A stretch of DNA of 64,000 bases from Nereocystis luetkeana (GCA_031213475.1 JARUPZ010000025.1:3546077-3610076), one strand, 5' to 3'; shown: positions 23,291 through 34,139, counted from the stretch's first letter. Numbers and translations: made by a program. Notes: generated from the letters alone by a model not told the origin.

Positions 23291-23415
23291 TAGACGCGCT
23301 CTGCGATAGAGATATTATTAGAATATTTTCGTAAGTTTTTTTTTCTGAATGACGGGGCTCCCCAACCCAAAATCGTTGCAATGCCAGTCTTGTTTCAGAA
23401 AGTGGTGTATATTGT
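23291..23415. mobile_element. PAL-C fragment
   Basis: GCTCTGCGATAGAG to GCCAGTCTTGTTTC, nearly identical to 26308-26410, including the same junction with the LINE linker. This indicates a duplication and not a second insertion. Confidence 0.6.
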
Positions 23416-23558
23416 TTACGGTATACTTCGAATTACATTGTCAGTACCGTTTTCTGAGTCGTGGGAGAGAGAGAGATTCCTCTGTAGCTTCCTGCAAATC
23501 CCTGACTATCTCGACCACCCTATTTTACCGGATATCTCCTTCTCTCCCTACGATGATA

Positions 23559-24960
23559 TCAGCCGGGTTCCAAACTAGTACGGCCTACAGTTGTCTCGCA
23601 TGACCAACCCTCCGAACGATGTTGTGCCATTTGTCTCCCGCAACAGCGAGGTAGCGTGAGACTACTGTTTTCCGTACTCTTAATAGTGTTCATTTCCTCC
23701 CCAAAATTGTTCCCTCGCCCGGCTGTCTCTCCTTCGCCACATTTTAACACCGCTAGCTTAAGTGACGCCCTTGTGGAGACTTCTATGTTATTCCGCGTGT
23801 ACGCCTTGTACGCGTCGTATCTCCACCTCCCTCATCTCTGGATCACTCGTTCCGGTATGTCTCCCCATGCCGCGAGTGTGGTCGCTCCTCCGATACGCAA
23901 CGAGTGCAGGGCGAACTCCTCGGGATTCCGACCAGACTTCGCCACTACCTCCTCGATTTCGCGGAGAGCACGGCCGTACCTAACCGCTCTTACAGTCTTG
24001 CCACATCGATACGCGGAAAAGGGAAACCTGGTCGGGCAAACCAGGAAAGCATGGCATCAACCCCAACGAAAGGGCAACGGCCTCGCCGTCCGCCCTAAAG
24101 GATGACCTCGGCCCCCGCACTTCGTTTCGAGTCCGCACGCTCACGCTTTCCGTTCTGTTCCTGGCCACCTTCGTGCCCTTCACACCGCACCTCTATCTTG
24201 TCGACCTGTTGCCATCGCGCGATTCCTAACTGTGTGCCGTCGGCGCAAACCGCGACGTCACCCCGCGTTGGGCAGTGGATGGGATGCACCGCCCCCGAAT
24301 CGGCGGCGAATATTTCGTCCGATCTCGTCATCAGGAAGTAACTCAGGCCTAACCACAACCACAAAACCTTCTCCTCCGGGCCCCACGCCGGAATGAGGGA
24401 TCCCCCGCGAGAAGCATGTCGAAAGATACCGGTAGGCGAACGCGTCGTGGCAATACGGCCGTCCCGTGGGCGCGTGCAATACCTCTGAGCGCGCACTGAA
24501 CCGCGGGGGGCGTGAGTGGTAGCTCCACTCCCAACCGCAATCTCAATGCAAAGACTGGACTGCCGCGAATTCACCGGAACTCGTATTCGCTAGGTCACCT
24601 TCTGACGCGCAACACCACGTGGCAAACTCCATCAACGCCCAGGCCGTGCAACTGCCCGAATCACTCGCCGCCGAAACCTCCTGACAACCCATCAACCTGC
24701 GAAACGTACTCCAAGATCGACGACCAGTCTCGTACGTGCGCCTAGTCGAGCTCGCAACTGAACCCCCGACGTACTGGATGCCAATCGGTCGGTACAGAGA
24801 GCCGCTCCCGTCTTCCCCAGGCACTGCTCCCGCCAATCGATGTCGGGCCGGAGCGCGTGAAGGTTGGAAGCGATAGTGGATCGACCCCATGGAGACACAC
24901 CGTCCGCCAAAACATTCGCAACGCCACGCACGTTTTGTCCCGGAAGCACCAGCCACTACG
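23559..24960 (-). pseudogene. Tyrosine recombinase of the DIRS-like element
   Basis: On the minus strand the N-terminal SAM-like domain is seen at about 24758-24700 (SVASSTRRTYETGRRSW). The first catalytic-region block YFLMTRSDEIFAAD is at about 24340-24300, the HxxR block LHSLRIGGATTLAA at about 23900-23860 and GRWRYDAYKAYTR at about 23830-23790, where a Tyr is the expected nucleophile. An in-frame TGA at 23832-23834 separates the last two blocks, and frames shift between the earlier ones. The protein would cut and rejoin a circular intermediate at its target. This copy is inactive. Confidence 0.75.
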
Positions 24961-25376
24961 CATCTCTAGGCGACCCAAGTTTTCGCATCAGCGCGCCCAC
25001 CCTCCCTCAGCTCGCGTCCTGCCCGGTATCGATTGGCCCAGTGAACGGCCGACGTATGGTCGATTTATGGTCGATTTAGGATACTCTCGCCGGCATATTG
25101 GGGCGCTACCTTGGCCTCTGCTGTGAACGCCGACGCCATGACCACCATAGCCAGAAATTCCAAGACGTTGATAGACAAGTCATCTCTCACGTGTGACCGG
25201 AGGCGGTCCTGGGTGTCGGCCTCGAAATCGACCCTCCACCGCCGCCCTGTCTCCAGACAAAAAAAAAAACCATCGCGTCCCCTGGAGCGTCGCTGATGAG
25301 CGTACGCGAGTGGGTTTGCGAAAAACCACTCAGCAACGGGGCGTACAGAGTGTCTGCCCCTCCCGGGCCTATCGCC

Positions 25377-25909
25377 TCAGCTACCATCAGCCGCCAAAAC
25401 GAGAGATCGGCGTGGAACTCGCCACGGAGACGAACGCGCGACCGACCCGACCCCAGGCGATCGCCCCCCTGCCGGACCCCGGACTCCCTTGTGCCAGGCC
25501 TGTACGGGGAGCATGCCTAATTGCTTCCGCATGCGCCTCACGAAAGGAACTCCCGGTCGCACGACTTCGCACACGTTCAAGAACTTTCCCGTCAACGAAC
25601 GCAACTCGGATTCTGAAGCGTCGCGGAGGTCCTCTGGCCACTGCGCGAGCAACTCGCGAAGCTGGCCAAACTTTTCTTGCGGAAGAGAAACCGTCGTCGC
25701 TACGGTATCGAGCAAGCACCCCATCTTTACTCCCCCAGCTGCGTGTGCCACGAGGACGCCTTCACCGGCGCCAACAGGGGCGGGTCGCTCGCTTGCCGTT
25801 CGCCGAGGAGGCGGCCATGGTCGGGCCCCATGCTCTGTGACGCCCGCCCGCATCGGTCACCTGAAAGGGAACACCGTGGCTCTACCAGAACTGCGTCGCC
25901 TACGTGCAT
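25377..25909 (-). pseudogene. RT/RNase H remnant of the DIRS-like element
   Basis: VGDAVLVE at about 25895 sits where the RT catalytic box (usually YVDD) belongs. Here it reads HVGD, so the first aspartate appears lost. Downstream, CLLDTVATTVSLPQEKFG, LRELLAQWPEDL, then LTGKFLNVCEVVRPG followed by RRM are typical of the RT-RNase H junction in DIRS and related elements. The reading frame changes between the catalytic box and this block. Confidence 0.65.
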
Positions 25910-26307
25910 GCCACCGTACTTTTCAGGTGCTTATAAAATTCCCTCAGTTCGTTGTTCGCTAGGTTTCGTTCGGTGTCTGTGACGTACTCTTCGAGGTACG
26001 CATGCAGTCGTGCGGGAATCGCAGTCTGCAGGTTCGCACACGCACATCTCCGTGTCATGCACACGCTTCTATCCCGGGGATGGGCACGCAAGGATTGTCG
26101 TGCATCCTCCCTCGCTGCCCACGCTAATATGAATGCGGCCAAGGTTTCGGCAGACTCACACCATCCATGTATGTCTGCGGTGGCGACGTGGAAGGGGTCG
26201 TACGTCGTTTTCGGCCGCATCAATAATCCCCGTAAAACCTCAACCATGTCAGACGAATACGGGGCTGGGTAAGCTGGTTGAGAGTGGAAACGACCCTCGC
26301 GGCTAGA

Positions 26308-26690
26308 CGCGCTCTGCGATAGAGGTATTATTAGCACGTTTTCGCTGGGGGGGGGGGGTTCTGAATGACGGGGCTCCTTAACCCAAAATCGTTGCGATGC
26401 CAGTCTTGTTTCGAAATATGGCGTTTTTTGTATACTTGGGCCATGGGGATATTCATCGGGGACGCAATTTGAGTTTGGCCGACGTCAGTGTTCGGGTGAC
26501 TTACTACGAGTATGAAGCTCCTCAAGTGAGGGGCTTCGGAACAATTAGGGTGAGGCACTCTTACGGGGGACCATGGTAAATAGGAACAAACATCGTTAGT
26601 GAAAGGAGCGAAATATAAAGGTATTTGTGTGTACCGTAGGTCCTTTTTATATGGTCCCCCGTAATAGTGTCGTAGAACATCTCGCGACGA
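26308..26690. mobile_element. PAL-C element with PAL-A nested inside
   Basis: PAL-C from GCGCTCTGCGATAGAGG to GTCGTAGAACATCTCGCG. PAL-A is inserted within the terminal CTCTATCGTAGAAC motif. The whole is inserted in the LINE-F1 linker (copy 2). Confidence 0.7.
26561..26667. mobile_element. PAL-A palindromic MITE (nested)
   Basis: TTACGGGGGACCATGG to ATATGGTCCCCCGTAA with TA on the right flank. The left flank TC is a one-base departure from TA. Confidence 0.85.
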
Positions 26691-27892
26691 TACGTTTCTT
26701 TGGACATAAAAAGTGCCTGTCGAACTCTCGGTGTTTTCGGGGTTTTGGTGTTTGTCTATTGGGTGCTAAGTGACCACTGAGTCCGACGTTGATGTACAAG
26801 ATGTTGTGGCCGGAATCGGCCTAACCTAAAGACGGAGGCTGTGGGACAACTTTAACATCGTGTGCTCTAGGCCGATGGGCTTGACGTGTGAGAATGTAGT
26901 CGGTCCGCTTACGGTCATTCGGACTGGTGCAGTTGTGTGTATAAAAATTCGCGTGCTGATTAACGTGTTGGTGAGAACTAACTTGCAATTATGGCGAGCG
27001 ACAGAAGTAGTTTGGCATTGTCGTTGGGAACATCACGTTCAAATGCTCCAAACACTCTACTTTCATCATCACCGCACCCTTCTATTCTCTGCCCGGTTCG
27101 CGCGTTGGCATTCAACAGTAGTACAAACAGTCTCTCTTTCGTCGTAATCTGTTCCGCTAAGTCCTCCAGCTTCTGCCAGAGAAAACGTATCAGCTCGGCG
27201 TCCTTGGTGCAATCAGTTTGAGCATACGCAACGACGAGATAAGCTTCCTCGCATTTACCAGCCAGCGCAAGGCGAGCAGACTTAAATAAGCCGTTCGTCG
27301 ATATACTGGTGTTTGTACACAGACTTACTGCACAACAATCCCTTGACAGCTAGACCTACTCCGTACAGTCCCTTGCCTGTCAGCTGTTTTTTCCAGACCT
27401 GAACAAAAACGCGATACCCTGCCGCACGGAACGTCTTGCTGCCGGACCTCCGAGTTTCCTGGGGGTCAATGAAGTCACACCCGAGTTGCTGGCCCTTCGC
27501 CAGTACACGCTCGTCATGTCCGTACCTGTTCTTCCCCTTTACGGCCAGGGTGAGCACATTGCAGGTCGCTAAGTGCCTCCTTCTGTCTCTTACGTGCCTC
27601 ACCTGTCGCTTTCTTTACGAGCCCACGTGAAGCTCGCCCCCGCCTCCTTTCTTGCTTCTTTTGTTTATTTTTCTTCTCTATGACGAATGTGGCTCTCCGT
27701 TTCATAGCCCGGTACGCGCCTTGGTTTCCGTTGGCTGGGTGCAGCAGTCCCAACCAACGCCGACACTCCCGTCCTTCCTGTCGTCCATGCGTGCCTACGC
27801 TGTGGCCAGCCTCTCCACTCCCCCGACTGCCCATGTAGCGCTCTCTGATGTCGTAATGCGTTGGGATTGAGAAAAAAACGCATCACCACCAC
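26690..27892 (-). pseudogene. LINE-F1 copy 2: endonuclease domain remnant
   Basis: On the minus strand, the basic N-terminus (KKNKQKKQERRRGRASRG at about 27730) and endonuclease blocks LAVKGKNRYGHDERVLAKG at about 27550 and QETRRSGSKTFRAAGYRVF at about 27460 match LINE-F1. The RIDYIL-equivalent region lies near 26900. It is broken by frameshifts. Confidence 0.75.
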
Positions 27893-27959
27893 CCCACGAG
27901 GCCCTTAAAGTGAACAGGCCACCAGCCAGACCGCGCAGGGTTTCCCCTCTATCCAGGGT

Positions 27960-28345
27960 TCTACTCTATTTCACTTTTTTGTGGCATGCCGTGGCATTGC
28001 CCTGGTACTACCCACGGCATACCATGGCCTCCCCAAGGCATCCCATGGCGATTGCAAAGGATTCCATGGTACGCCATGGGGGGTACCGTGGCACCACCAA
28101 GGCAACCCCCGCGGCAACTGCCATAGCATTCCCCACGGTACTCCTTGGCAACCCCACGGCATGCCATCGCAACCCCCACGGCATCCCAACTTCCACGGCG
28201 CCTAGGTTAGGGTTAGGGTTAGGGTTCCATGGTATGCCGTGGAGGTCCGTGGAAGGTTCCGTGGTATGACGTGGAAGGTTTTGCCGCAGCTGGTGCCACG
28301 GCAATGCCACGGCATGTCGCCAAACAAAGGACAATAATGTGCATC
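27960..28345. repeat. Degenerate CCATGG/GGCATGCC repeat array in LINE 5' UTR
   Basis: About 385 bp built from short palindromic words (CCATGG, GGCATGCC, CCACGGC) in no fixed period. It lies between two parts of the LINE-F1 copy 2 5' UTR that are contiguous in the copy at 12875-13030, so it looks inserted or locally expanded. Confidence 0.7.
28205..28227 (+). repeat. Interstitial TTAGGG tract (3-4 units)
   Basis: GGTTAGGGTTAGGGTTAGGG lies inside the CCATGG-rich array. The telomere-type hexamer is used by many eukaryotes including brown algae. Internal tracts can mark break repair by telomerase or end fusion. Confidence 0.8.
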
Positions 28346-28437
28346 CCTCCCAGCCCGAGGCTCGACGCCCGTGTGACTGTCGCTTGGCCGTTGCAGGTCC
28401 TGGCGGACTCCCTCGGCCCACCCCAAGGACGAACGGG

Positions 28438-29490
28438 GGGTGCGGGTACGAGAACACAACGCAAGCAACACCAGAAAGTAGAAACGAAACGACAAATGCA
28501 CTGAAAAAAAATCCTGATGCGGAAACGGAATACAAAAAACGTGAGGAGATCAGAAAGGCTGCTGCTAATATTATCATTAGAAGGAAAGCGTACTTACTCA
28601 GGAAGGGCAAATAGCTGCTGCACGGACAAAGCACCACAAAGGAGAGGAAGGTACCGGCATAAGGACGATGGGGGGGGGGGAAGGGAAAGGAAGGGAGAGA
28701 CAGGGCAAACACACATTAAGGAAGAGAGAAGTGGGGGAAAGAGATAATCTTATTCCAGGCGGTGATAGAAACACGGGTGCCCGTCTCTGCTAGAAAATTG
28801 ATTCGAACACCTCTAGACACACCCTTTGCCTTCCACTTCCTACTCCCGGCAATAGCGGTGTCAAGTGACAGTATTCCCGCTGTCACCCCCCCCCCCCCCC
28901 CCCTGTGTCGTCGAACAAATCAGCAAGAAGCAAACTAAAACTTTTGTTATTCATAAAATTCAAGGGCTAGTCGAACCGACACCTAGCCACCCGATCTATC
29001 ATTCATTGCGTTTCTGCATTCGTTGGCAGCTACTCGTATTGTATGAGTACCACTGCCCCTCCCCTCCGCCAACCCCCAACCCCTTGTCGCCGCTATTGGC
29101 GTCCTCAGGTAGCGTGGCGCAGCCGGCTTCTCTGCGCCTCGCCCCTGTGCCACCTCGCCATGAAATCAGTCGGCCGCTTCGACGACCCCCCCCGGTAGCA
29201 CTTCCCGCTCTTCTCAGCCGCCCTCGACCAAAACACCGTATCTACTCCGGACAGCAAAGGAGAGCTTCCCGTGGACCCTTCGGTGGCTTGAAAAACTCTG
29301 ATGTCGCCTGGTAGACATTGGGTCCACCCATTTCGTTTCTGGTCGACCTGGGCCTGGGTTCTCCCCACCAGCCGACGTCCCAAACATCACCGGACGAGTC
29401 AGCCGCTCATTGTTCGTCCGCTGTACGGCCCCCGCGAAGAGGAGGGGCGTCGTTTGCGGGTGGTCGTCTCAACATTATCTGCGAAAAACT
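28438..29490 (-). pseudogene. LINE-F2 3' end, 5'-truncated
   Basis: The end of the coding region (29490-29105: EKNWPQCLAD-like GDIRVFQATEGSTGSSP, then FWSRAAEKSGKCYRG) and the 3' UTR (29100-28440) match 2155-2900. A C/G tract near 28890 and a 28665-28680 G run interrupt it. A 12-bp ATATTATCATTA is present after a TA at about 28569, where the other copy has only TA. Confidence 0.7.
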
Positions 29491-29608
29491 ATCATACCGT
29501 CCAAAAAATATGTTATAAAACACGTAAAGTACGCACTGGTATACCCCGCAATAATTGCAAAAATAATTGCGTTTTTTTTTCAACACCATCGTACGTACAT
29601 AAGATGCG

Positions 29609-29706
29609 TTAACCCTTTTAGGACCCCAGTCCCGTTTTGGGGACAAACTACTTATAATTAGACTGGTTTGTCCCCACATATGGGAGTGCGGTTCTAAAAG
29701 GGTTAA
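29609..29706. mobile_element. PAL-B palindromic element
   Basis: GTTAACCCTTTTAGGAC at the left and TTCTAAAAGGGTTAAC at the right, with TTTTGGGGACAAAC/GTTTGTCCCC inner arms. The GTTAAC ends are perfectly inverted. Confidence 0.8.
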
Positions 29707-30117
29707 CATTAAAATAACGCAAAAAGCCAGAAAGCCAATGACACCACGTATGCTTTTATGCATACCTACCGCGAGTTACCTAACAAAATTCGGCATTCAA
29801 AAAGAATGCTCGGAAGGGAGGGGTGGGAAGGAACAATCCCCGCCGGCAAAAAAAACAAAACGCTTGAGAAACACACAATAAACTACTGAGGCCTTCCTGT
29901 GCAATGTACCTGGTATGGTTTTTGTGGAACTTCAACAATTTTTCGACTAAGGGAGTATGGTGATCCGGACCCTGATTTAACGACAGAAACAGCACCAATG
30001 TTGGTGTTCTCAGTCGTCCACGTACCAGGTGTGAGCGAGTGGCCGCCCAGCAGTATGGGTAGAATCGCGTCCGTCTGCGCTCGCGCCGTGCCTCTCCTCG
30101 CATATTGTGCTGACATG

Positions 30118-30260
30118 TTAGAAGGAATACGGTGGGCTGGGTAATCGATCGATCGTGTTTCCCCTTGTAGCTCAATACGTAACACCTTCACACTTGGCGT
30201 CGACGGCAGGGGAGCAGGGTGATCGAAGACCGTCTCGCGCAATGAGAGTGTGTTGGCGGG
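30118..30260 (+). mobile_element. SINE-3 fragment, single tRNA-like head
   Basis: GGGCTGGGTAATCGATCGAT, then CCCCTTGTAGCTCAATACG and AACACCTTCAC align with the heads at 34140-34525. Box B is degraded (GGGTGATCGAAG). Confidence 0.5.
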
Positions 30261-30445
30261 CAGTGTCAAGAAGCGCCGCAAAATCAAAAAGCCCGAGAAG
30301 AAACGCCAGCTCCGCTGTGAATCGCGATTTTGGTTGTACAAGAGGCGTCGTCTAGGGTAATGGTGCCCCCGACGAGGCAGGGGCCGTGTACTGACAGAGC
30401 GAGGGAGGGATCGATACTAGATGCGACAGCCAAAACCTCGGGGCT

Positions 30446-30690
30446 GACGCGTTCTACGATAAAGGTAGCATATTTCCGCTAAAAAAAGTTCTGATCACGG
30501 GCTTCCTTACCCTAAAATCGTCGGATAGCAAATCTTGTTTCGAAAAATGGCGTTGCTTTATACTAGCCATGGGATTATCCATCGGGATGCAATTTGATTG
30601 CTGGCTGAAGTCAGTATTCGGGTGAGGTATGGAGCTCCTCAAGTGAGGAGCCTCAGAAAAATTAGATTGAACCTCTATCGTAAAACGTCT
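30446..30690. mobile_element. PAL-C palindromic element
   Basis: GACGCGTTCTACGATAAAGG to CCTCTATCGTAAAACGTC, with the same inner blocks as 20143-20392 in the opposite orientation. Confidence 0.75.
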
Positions 30691-30769
30691 CGACTGTATA
30701 ACCCCCCGATCAACCGGTAGCCGTTGCTGTAACCCACCACTTTTTACGGTCGAACTTCGCCTCTGAGGT

Positions 30770-30890
30770 ACCTGTCGACATCGAGCACAACAACCAGTGT
30801 CGGTACCGATTCTTCAATCCTAGAAGAGGCACAAGCTCTGTGGTCACAAAACTACGCCACAGAGATACTACGCTGTTATCGGTAAGCAGT
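30770..30890 (-). mobile_element. LINE-F1 terminal fragment
   Basis: GTCGACATCGAGCACAAC, then CTTCAATCCTAGAAGAG and ACTACGCCACAGAGATA in reverse orientation. Confidence 0.55.
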
Positions 30891-30934
30891 GTAGACAATG
30901 CAATGGCATACATGGTAGCAGCAGAATCTATGGT

Positions 30935-31250
30935 GACGTGGCACGAGAAAGAGGCTGAGGCTGAACAGGCAGCGCCGCGCATCCGCCGTGGGTGGTGCCC
31001 AAGGGAATGGGGGAAGGGGGGGGCAACAGGAAAAGTGGTAGGAAAACCCGTCCAAGGGAACGGGGGAAAGGGGGGCAACAGGAGAGGTAGAAGGGAAACA
31101 GCTGTCGAGAAAAGTAGGAAGGAGGGCACAGACAGGGTAGCAAGGCACCAGGCTAGTAGGTGGAACAGGTCTATGCTATACTCGTGCCGCCAGCTGCTGC
31201 AGCTGGTTCGAACGTCGTCTTCTTTCGTTGCCTTTTTTCTTTTCGCGCTC
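30935..31250 (+). mobile_element. LINE-F1 coding-end and 3' UTR fragment
   Basis: Matches 16570-16880: GGTGACGTGGCACGAG, the GGGGGGCAACAGG repeats, GGGTAGCAAGGCACCA and CAGCTGGTTCGAACG. Confidence 0.6.
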
Positions 31251-31392
31251 TGTTATTGATGCTACTAGTATGTTATATAATATGTCCAACGCTGCGTAGA
31301 CAGCAACGTTATGTTATCATGCTCGTAGATCTGCGGGTATCGACCTGGGCATGTTAGGGCGACGACGCACGTGTATGGCCAAGTCCTAACGA

Positions 31393-31655
31393 GGCGTTCT
31401 ACGATAGAGGTTCACGTTTCGTTTTTTAAGAGGCTCCTCACTTAAAAGAGCTCCATACCTCAACCACAAACTGACGTGAGAAAAAAACAAATTGCAACCC
31501 CATGAATAATCCTGTGGGCCAAGTATTCAAAAACTTCATTTTTCGAAACAAGATTGGCATTCATTCCGACGATTTTGGGTGAGGGGATCCCCGTCATTCA
31601 GAAAAAAATATAGAAGAAATGTGCTACCTCTATCGTAGAACCCGTCTGACATTGT
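31393..31655. mobile_element. PAL-C palindromic element
   Basis: GAGGCGTTCTACGATAGAGG to CCTCTATCGTAGAACCCGTC, with the same inner motifs. About 263 bp. Confidence 0.75.
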
Positions 31656-31885
31656 GTTGCAGGGTTAGTGCAAGCACGGTTCACGGCGTAGCATAATACT
31701 GCTGCGCCAGGGCCGGACGAGATCGCGCAGAAACACTACGCTAAGGCGTGTGCACGTTCGTGGTTTCCCAGTTAGCACTGTGTTACGCTGTGTTACGGCG
31801 TTAACGTGATCGCTCCTCCTGTGCTAACGCTACGTTAGCATGTGCCCACGTACGTCCCTGCGTTAGGCCCCATCGCGTAGATAAG
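31656..31885. other. No recognised feature
   Basis: Unassigned DNA with repeated GTTAGC and GTTACG words near 31770-31840. No gene or RNA seen. Confidence 0.4.
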
Positions 31886-31887
31886 TG

Positions 31888-32264
31888 TTACCGGAGTGAT
31901 ACGTTGTCCGAGGTGTGCAATATTGTAAGCATCTCGATTGGTACCTCAGAGCGTGTGATTACCTCACACAGCAGCTCTCGGTCGACAGAGTCGTGCGCTT
32001 TCTGCAGATCGATGAAGCACGTGTACAGGGAACTTTCCTCTGTCGTCCGGGCTCTTGAAACCTGCACACGGTGAGCAGCATGTATGTCGACCGTTGATTG
32101 TGCGAGGCGAAAGCGCACTGCCCCTCCGGGAGTGTTCCCTCGACCTCGCAGCAGTTGCTAGGGCGGGACGCGACGGCTTGCAGCAACACTTTGCCTGCGT
32201 GGGCAACAAGCGGAAAACCTCTGTCGTTGTTGCACTGAGCAACTTCCATGGGAAATTTCATCAA
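31888..32264 (-). pseudogene. LINE RT fragment
   Basis: On the minus strand it has LVAHAGKVLLQAVASR, a CGFR-like AFAS block, then [17 protein letters not shown] at about 32010-31970. This is RT from just before motif A to just after it, with two frame changes. Most similar in layout to LINE-F1/F2. Confidence 0.75.
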
Positions 32265-32760
32265 CTCCTATGATATGGAAGCAAAGGAAATTCCATTAAA
32301 GTCTAATTTACTTCCATGGAAGTTATATAAGCTTCCATGGAATCTGCCTCCATGGGATATTCCACCAATTTCCCTACTGGCAAAAGTAACTGTGCCCTGC
32401 TCTCGCTTGGTGCCATGACCCCGCAATGGGCCCTTCGCATTCGGCACCCTGCTCCGACCCAAACGGTGCAGACATATAGTTAGCCCTGCGCAGGAGCCGC
32501 CGGGGGGGCGCCAGTCCTCCTTGTCCCAGGAATCATGGAAGTAAACACACTTCTTCTGTGATGATAGCAAAAATACTTCTAATCAAATAAATTTAGCTCC
32601 CATCGAACTGACACATTCACGTACCGCCATGGAAGTTAAAACACTTTGGAATCCATGGGAGGGAGTGAACACTCATCCGATGGAACGAAAATAATTCACA
32701 TGGAAGTATACGTAATGGTTCTTCCACTTTATTTCCATGGCAGGAAGGGAAGCTGTGGTG
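32240..32760. repeat. TTCCATGGAA-rich region
   Basis: At least ten occurrences of (C)TTCCATGG(AA) or close variants at irregular spacing (for example 32247, 32316, 32333, 32346), on both sides of a GC-rich patch at 32400-32510. It resembles decayed inverted repeats. No ORF is convincing. Confidence 0.5.
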
Positions 32761-33055
32761 GACGACGACGATGGTGATAATATCCAAAAAGATGATTATT
32801 CGCAACGATATTTGTTCAGGTACGCCCCCCGTGAAACACTGGATCTATCTGCCCAAGTCGCCCAAGACGGGTGAAATGAGTCTGATGTCAGATTGACAAA
32901 TCGAGCGCCGCGACGAACAAGCCCGCCGCATGCCGCAGGCCGCTGGATGGAGCGAATGTTTTCAAGCAAGATGCACGAACCTCAGTCGCCTTGATGATTT
33001 TTTTTTGCAAATAATTCACACATCGTACATTCATTCGTCTTTCTTTGGTATTTAT

Positions 33056-33157
33056 TTACCCTTTTAGGACTGCAGTCTCGTTTTGGGGGCAATTTGGGAG
33101 CAAATAACTTGAAGTTTGAGTGGTTTGTCCCCATAAACGGGGCTGCGGTTCTTAACA
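33056..33157. mobile_element. PAL-B palindromic element
   Basis: ACCCTTTTAGGACTGCAGTC at the left, CGGGGCTGCGGTTCTTAA at the right, with a small insertion in the left inner arm. Confidence 0.7.
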
Positions 33158-33404
33158 CGAATAATGTAGGACGTGCGAAAACGAATTACAGTAGTAGTTA
33201 CTAAGTAGACGAACCTAAGACGTGCTGAGACAAGAATTAATTTAAGATGTATGTGTGGAGGTTCAAAAAGTCGGAATGATACGAGAATACTCATCGTGTA
33301 TGCCAGTGTATTGATGTATGCTTTACTCTCAAAGCATTACAACAACCGTAACGGTAACTCCTGAGTATATACTCGGACGGATTGTATAATATACTGTGGT
33401 ACTA

Positions 33405-33509
33405 TTATCGGGGCCGTTGTTAGCAGGACCAAATATTATCGGTAAAAATTGCGAAATATATAGGTTTTTGTGTCAACCGTAGGTCCTACTTAAAACGGTC
33501 CCCCGTAAT
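33405..33509. mobile_element. PAL-A MITE
   Basis: Left end diverged (TTATCGGGGCCGTTG), right end intact (GGTCCCCCGTAA). TA flanks on both sides. Confidence 0.75.
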
Positions 33510-33633
33510 AGGTATATACTGCTGTAGTAATATAGTACCAGGCACGGCATCACCAACAACAATGCGGAGAAGGCTGCTGAAATACTACAATAATATCCTA
33601 CTATTTGTGCTTCTACTTTTTACTTCAAAGTAC

Positions 33634-33742
33634 TATCACAGGGGACCATAGTAAATAGGACCTACGGCACACACAAAAACCTGTATATTTGGCTATTTTT
33701 ACCAACAGTATTTGGTCCTGTTTATTATGGCCCCCCGTAATA
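33634..33742. mobile_element. PAL-A MITE
   Basis: Left end TCACAGGGGACCATAG, right end TATGGCCCCCCGTAA. TA flanks. Core orientation is opposite to the copy at 33405. Confidence 0.8.
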
Positions 33743-34139
33743 GTATCACTACAGCTGCCGCCGTTTATGGTTACATGAACACTGCAAAGCATTGATTGGA
33801 GGAGGGGTGACGTCATCCATCGTTTAGGTATATATTATTATAGTGTTCTGTGTGTTGGGCTGGGGAATAGGGAGCCGGGATCGACGCCGTCAGTGCCAAG
33901 GCCAACGCGAGAGAGCGCAAGCGGTACTTCGCTAGCTAGGGTGGTCGTATGTGGGCTGGGAAGAAGAAGCAATGGTGTGTGCGGTACAATAACACCGCGG
34001 GATTGGTGCGTGCGGTGTAGCGCGAAATTTGTTTGTGGTTTCGTCGGGGTGGGCGTGCGCTGTGTGCTGTATGGTGTGGTGCGATCGCAAATAAATGTCG
34101 AATATAAAGGGCGAAAAAACGTCCTCCTGCAACTCCGGG

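Larger units (their letters stand above)
23420..25910 (-). mobile_element. DIRS-like tyrosine-recombinase retrotransposon, 5'-truncated
   Basis: Minus-strand coding remnants in the order RT end, RNase H-like region and tyrosine recombinase are diagnostic of DIRS/Ngaro-type retrotransposons, which integrate through a recombinase and not a DDE integrase. GC content and codon texture differ from the flanking LINE. The right edge abuts LINE-F1 linker sequence at about 25905-25915. The left edge lies between 23420 and 23559. No terminal repeats were identified. Confidence 0.7.
21410..28440 (-). mobile_element. LINE-F1 copy 2, minus strand, shattered by nested insertions
   Basis: Read from right to left this is one LINE-F1. 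It has a 5' UTR (28440-28350, then interrupted by a CCATGG array), endonuclease (27892-26690), PAL-C with nested PAL-A (26690-26308), and linker (26307-25905). These are followed by a DIRS-like element (25905 to about 23420), a second copy of the linker with a PAL-C fragment (23415-22905), RT (22905-21820) and 3' UTR (21760-21410). The RT-distal coding part is missing. The duplicated linker on both sides of the DIRS insertion is unusual. Confidence 0.7.

Noticed and set aside
28205..28227. A chromosome end
   Set aside because: Only three to four TTAGGG units, embedded in continuous sequence on both sides.
29780..30341. Two overlapping minus ORFs of 131 and 152 codons
   Set aside because: No recognisable motif, and part of the stretch is a SINE-3 fragment. 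Not supported as a gene.
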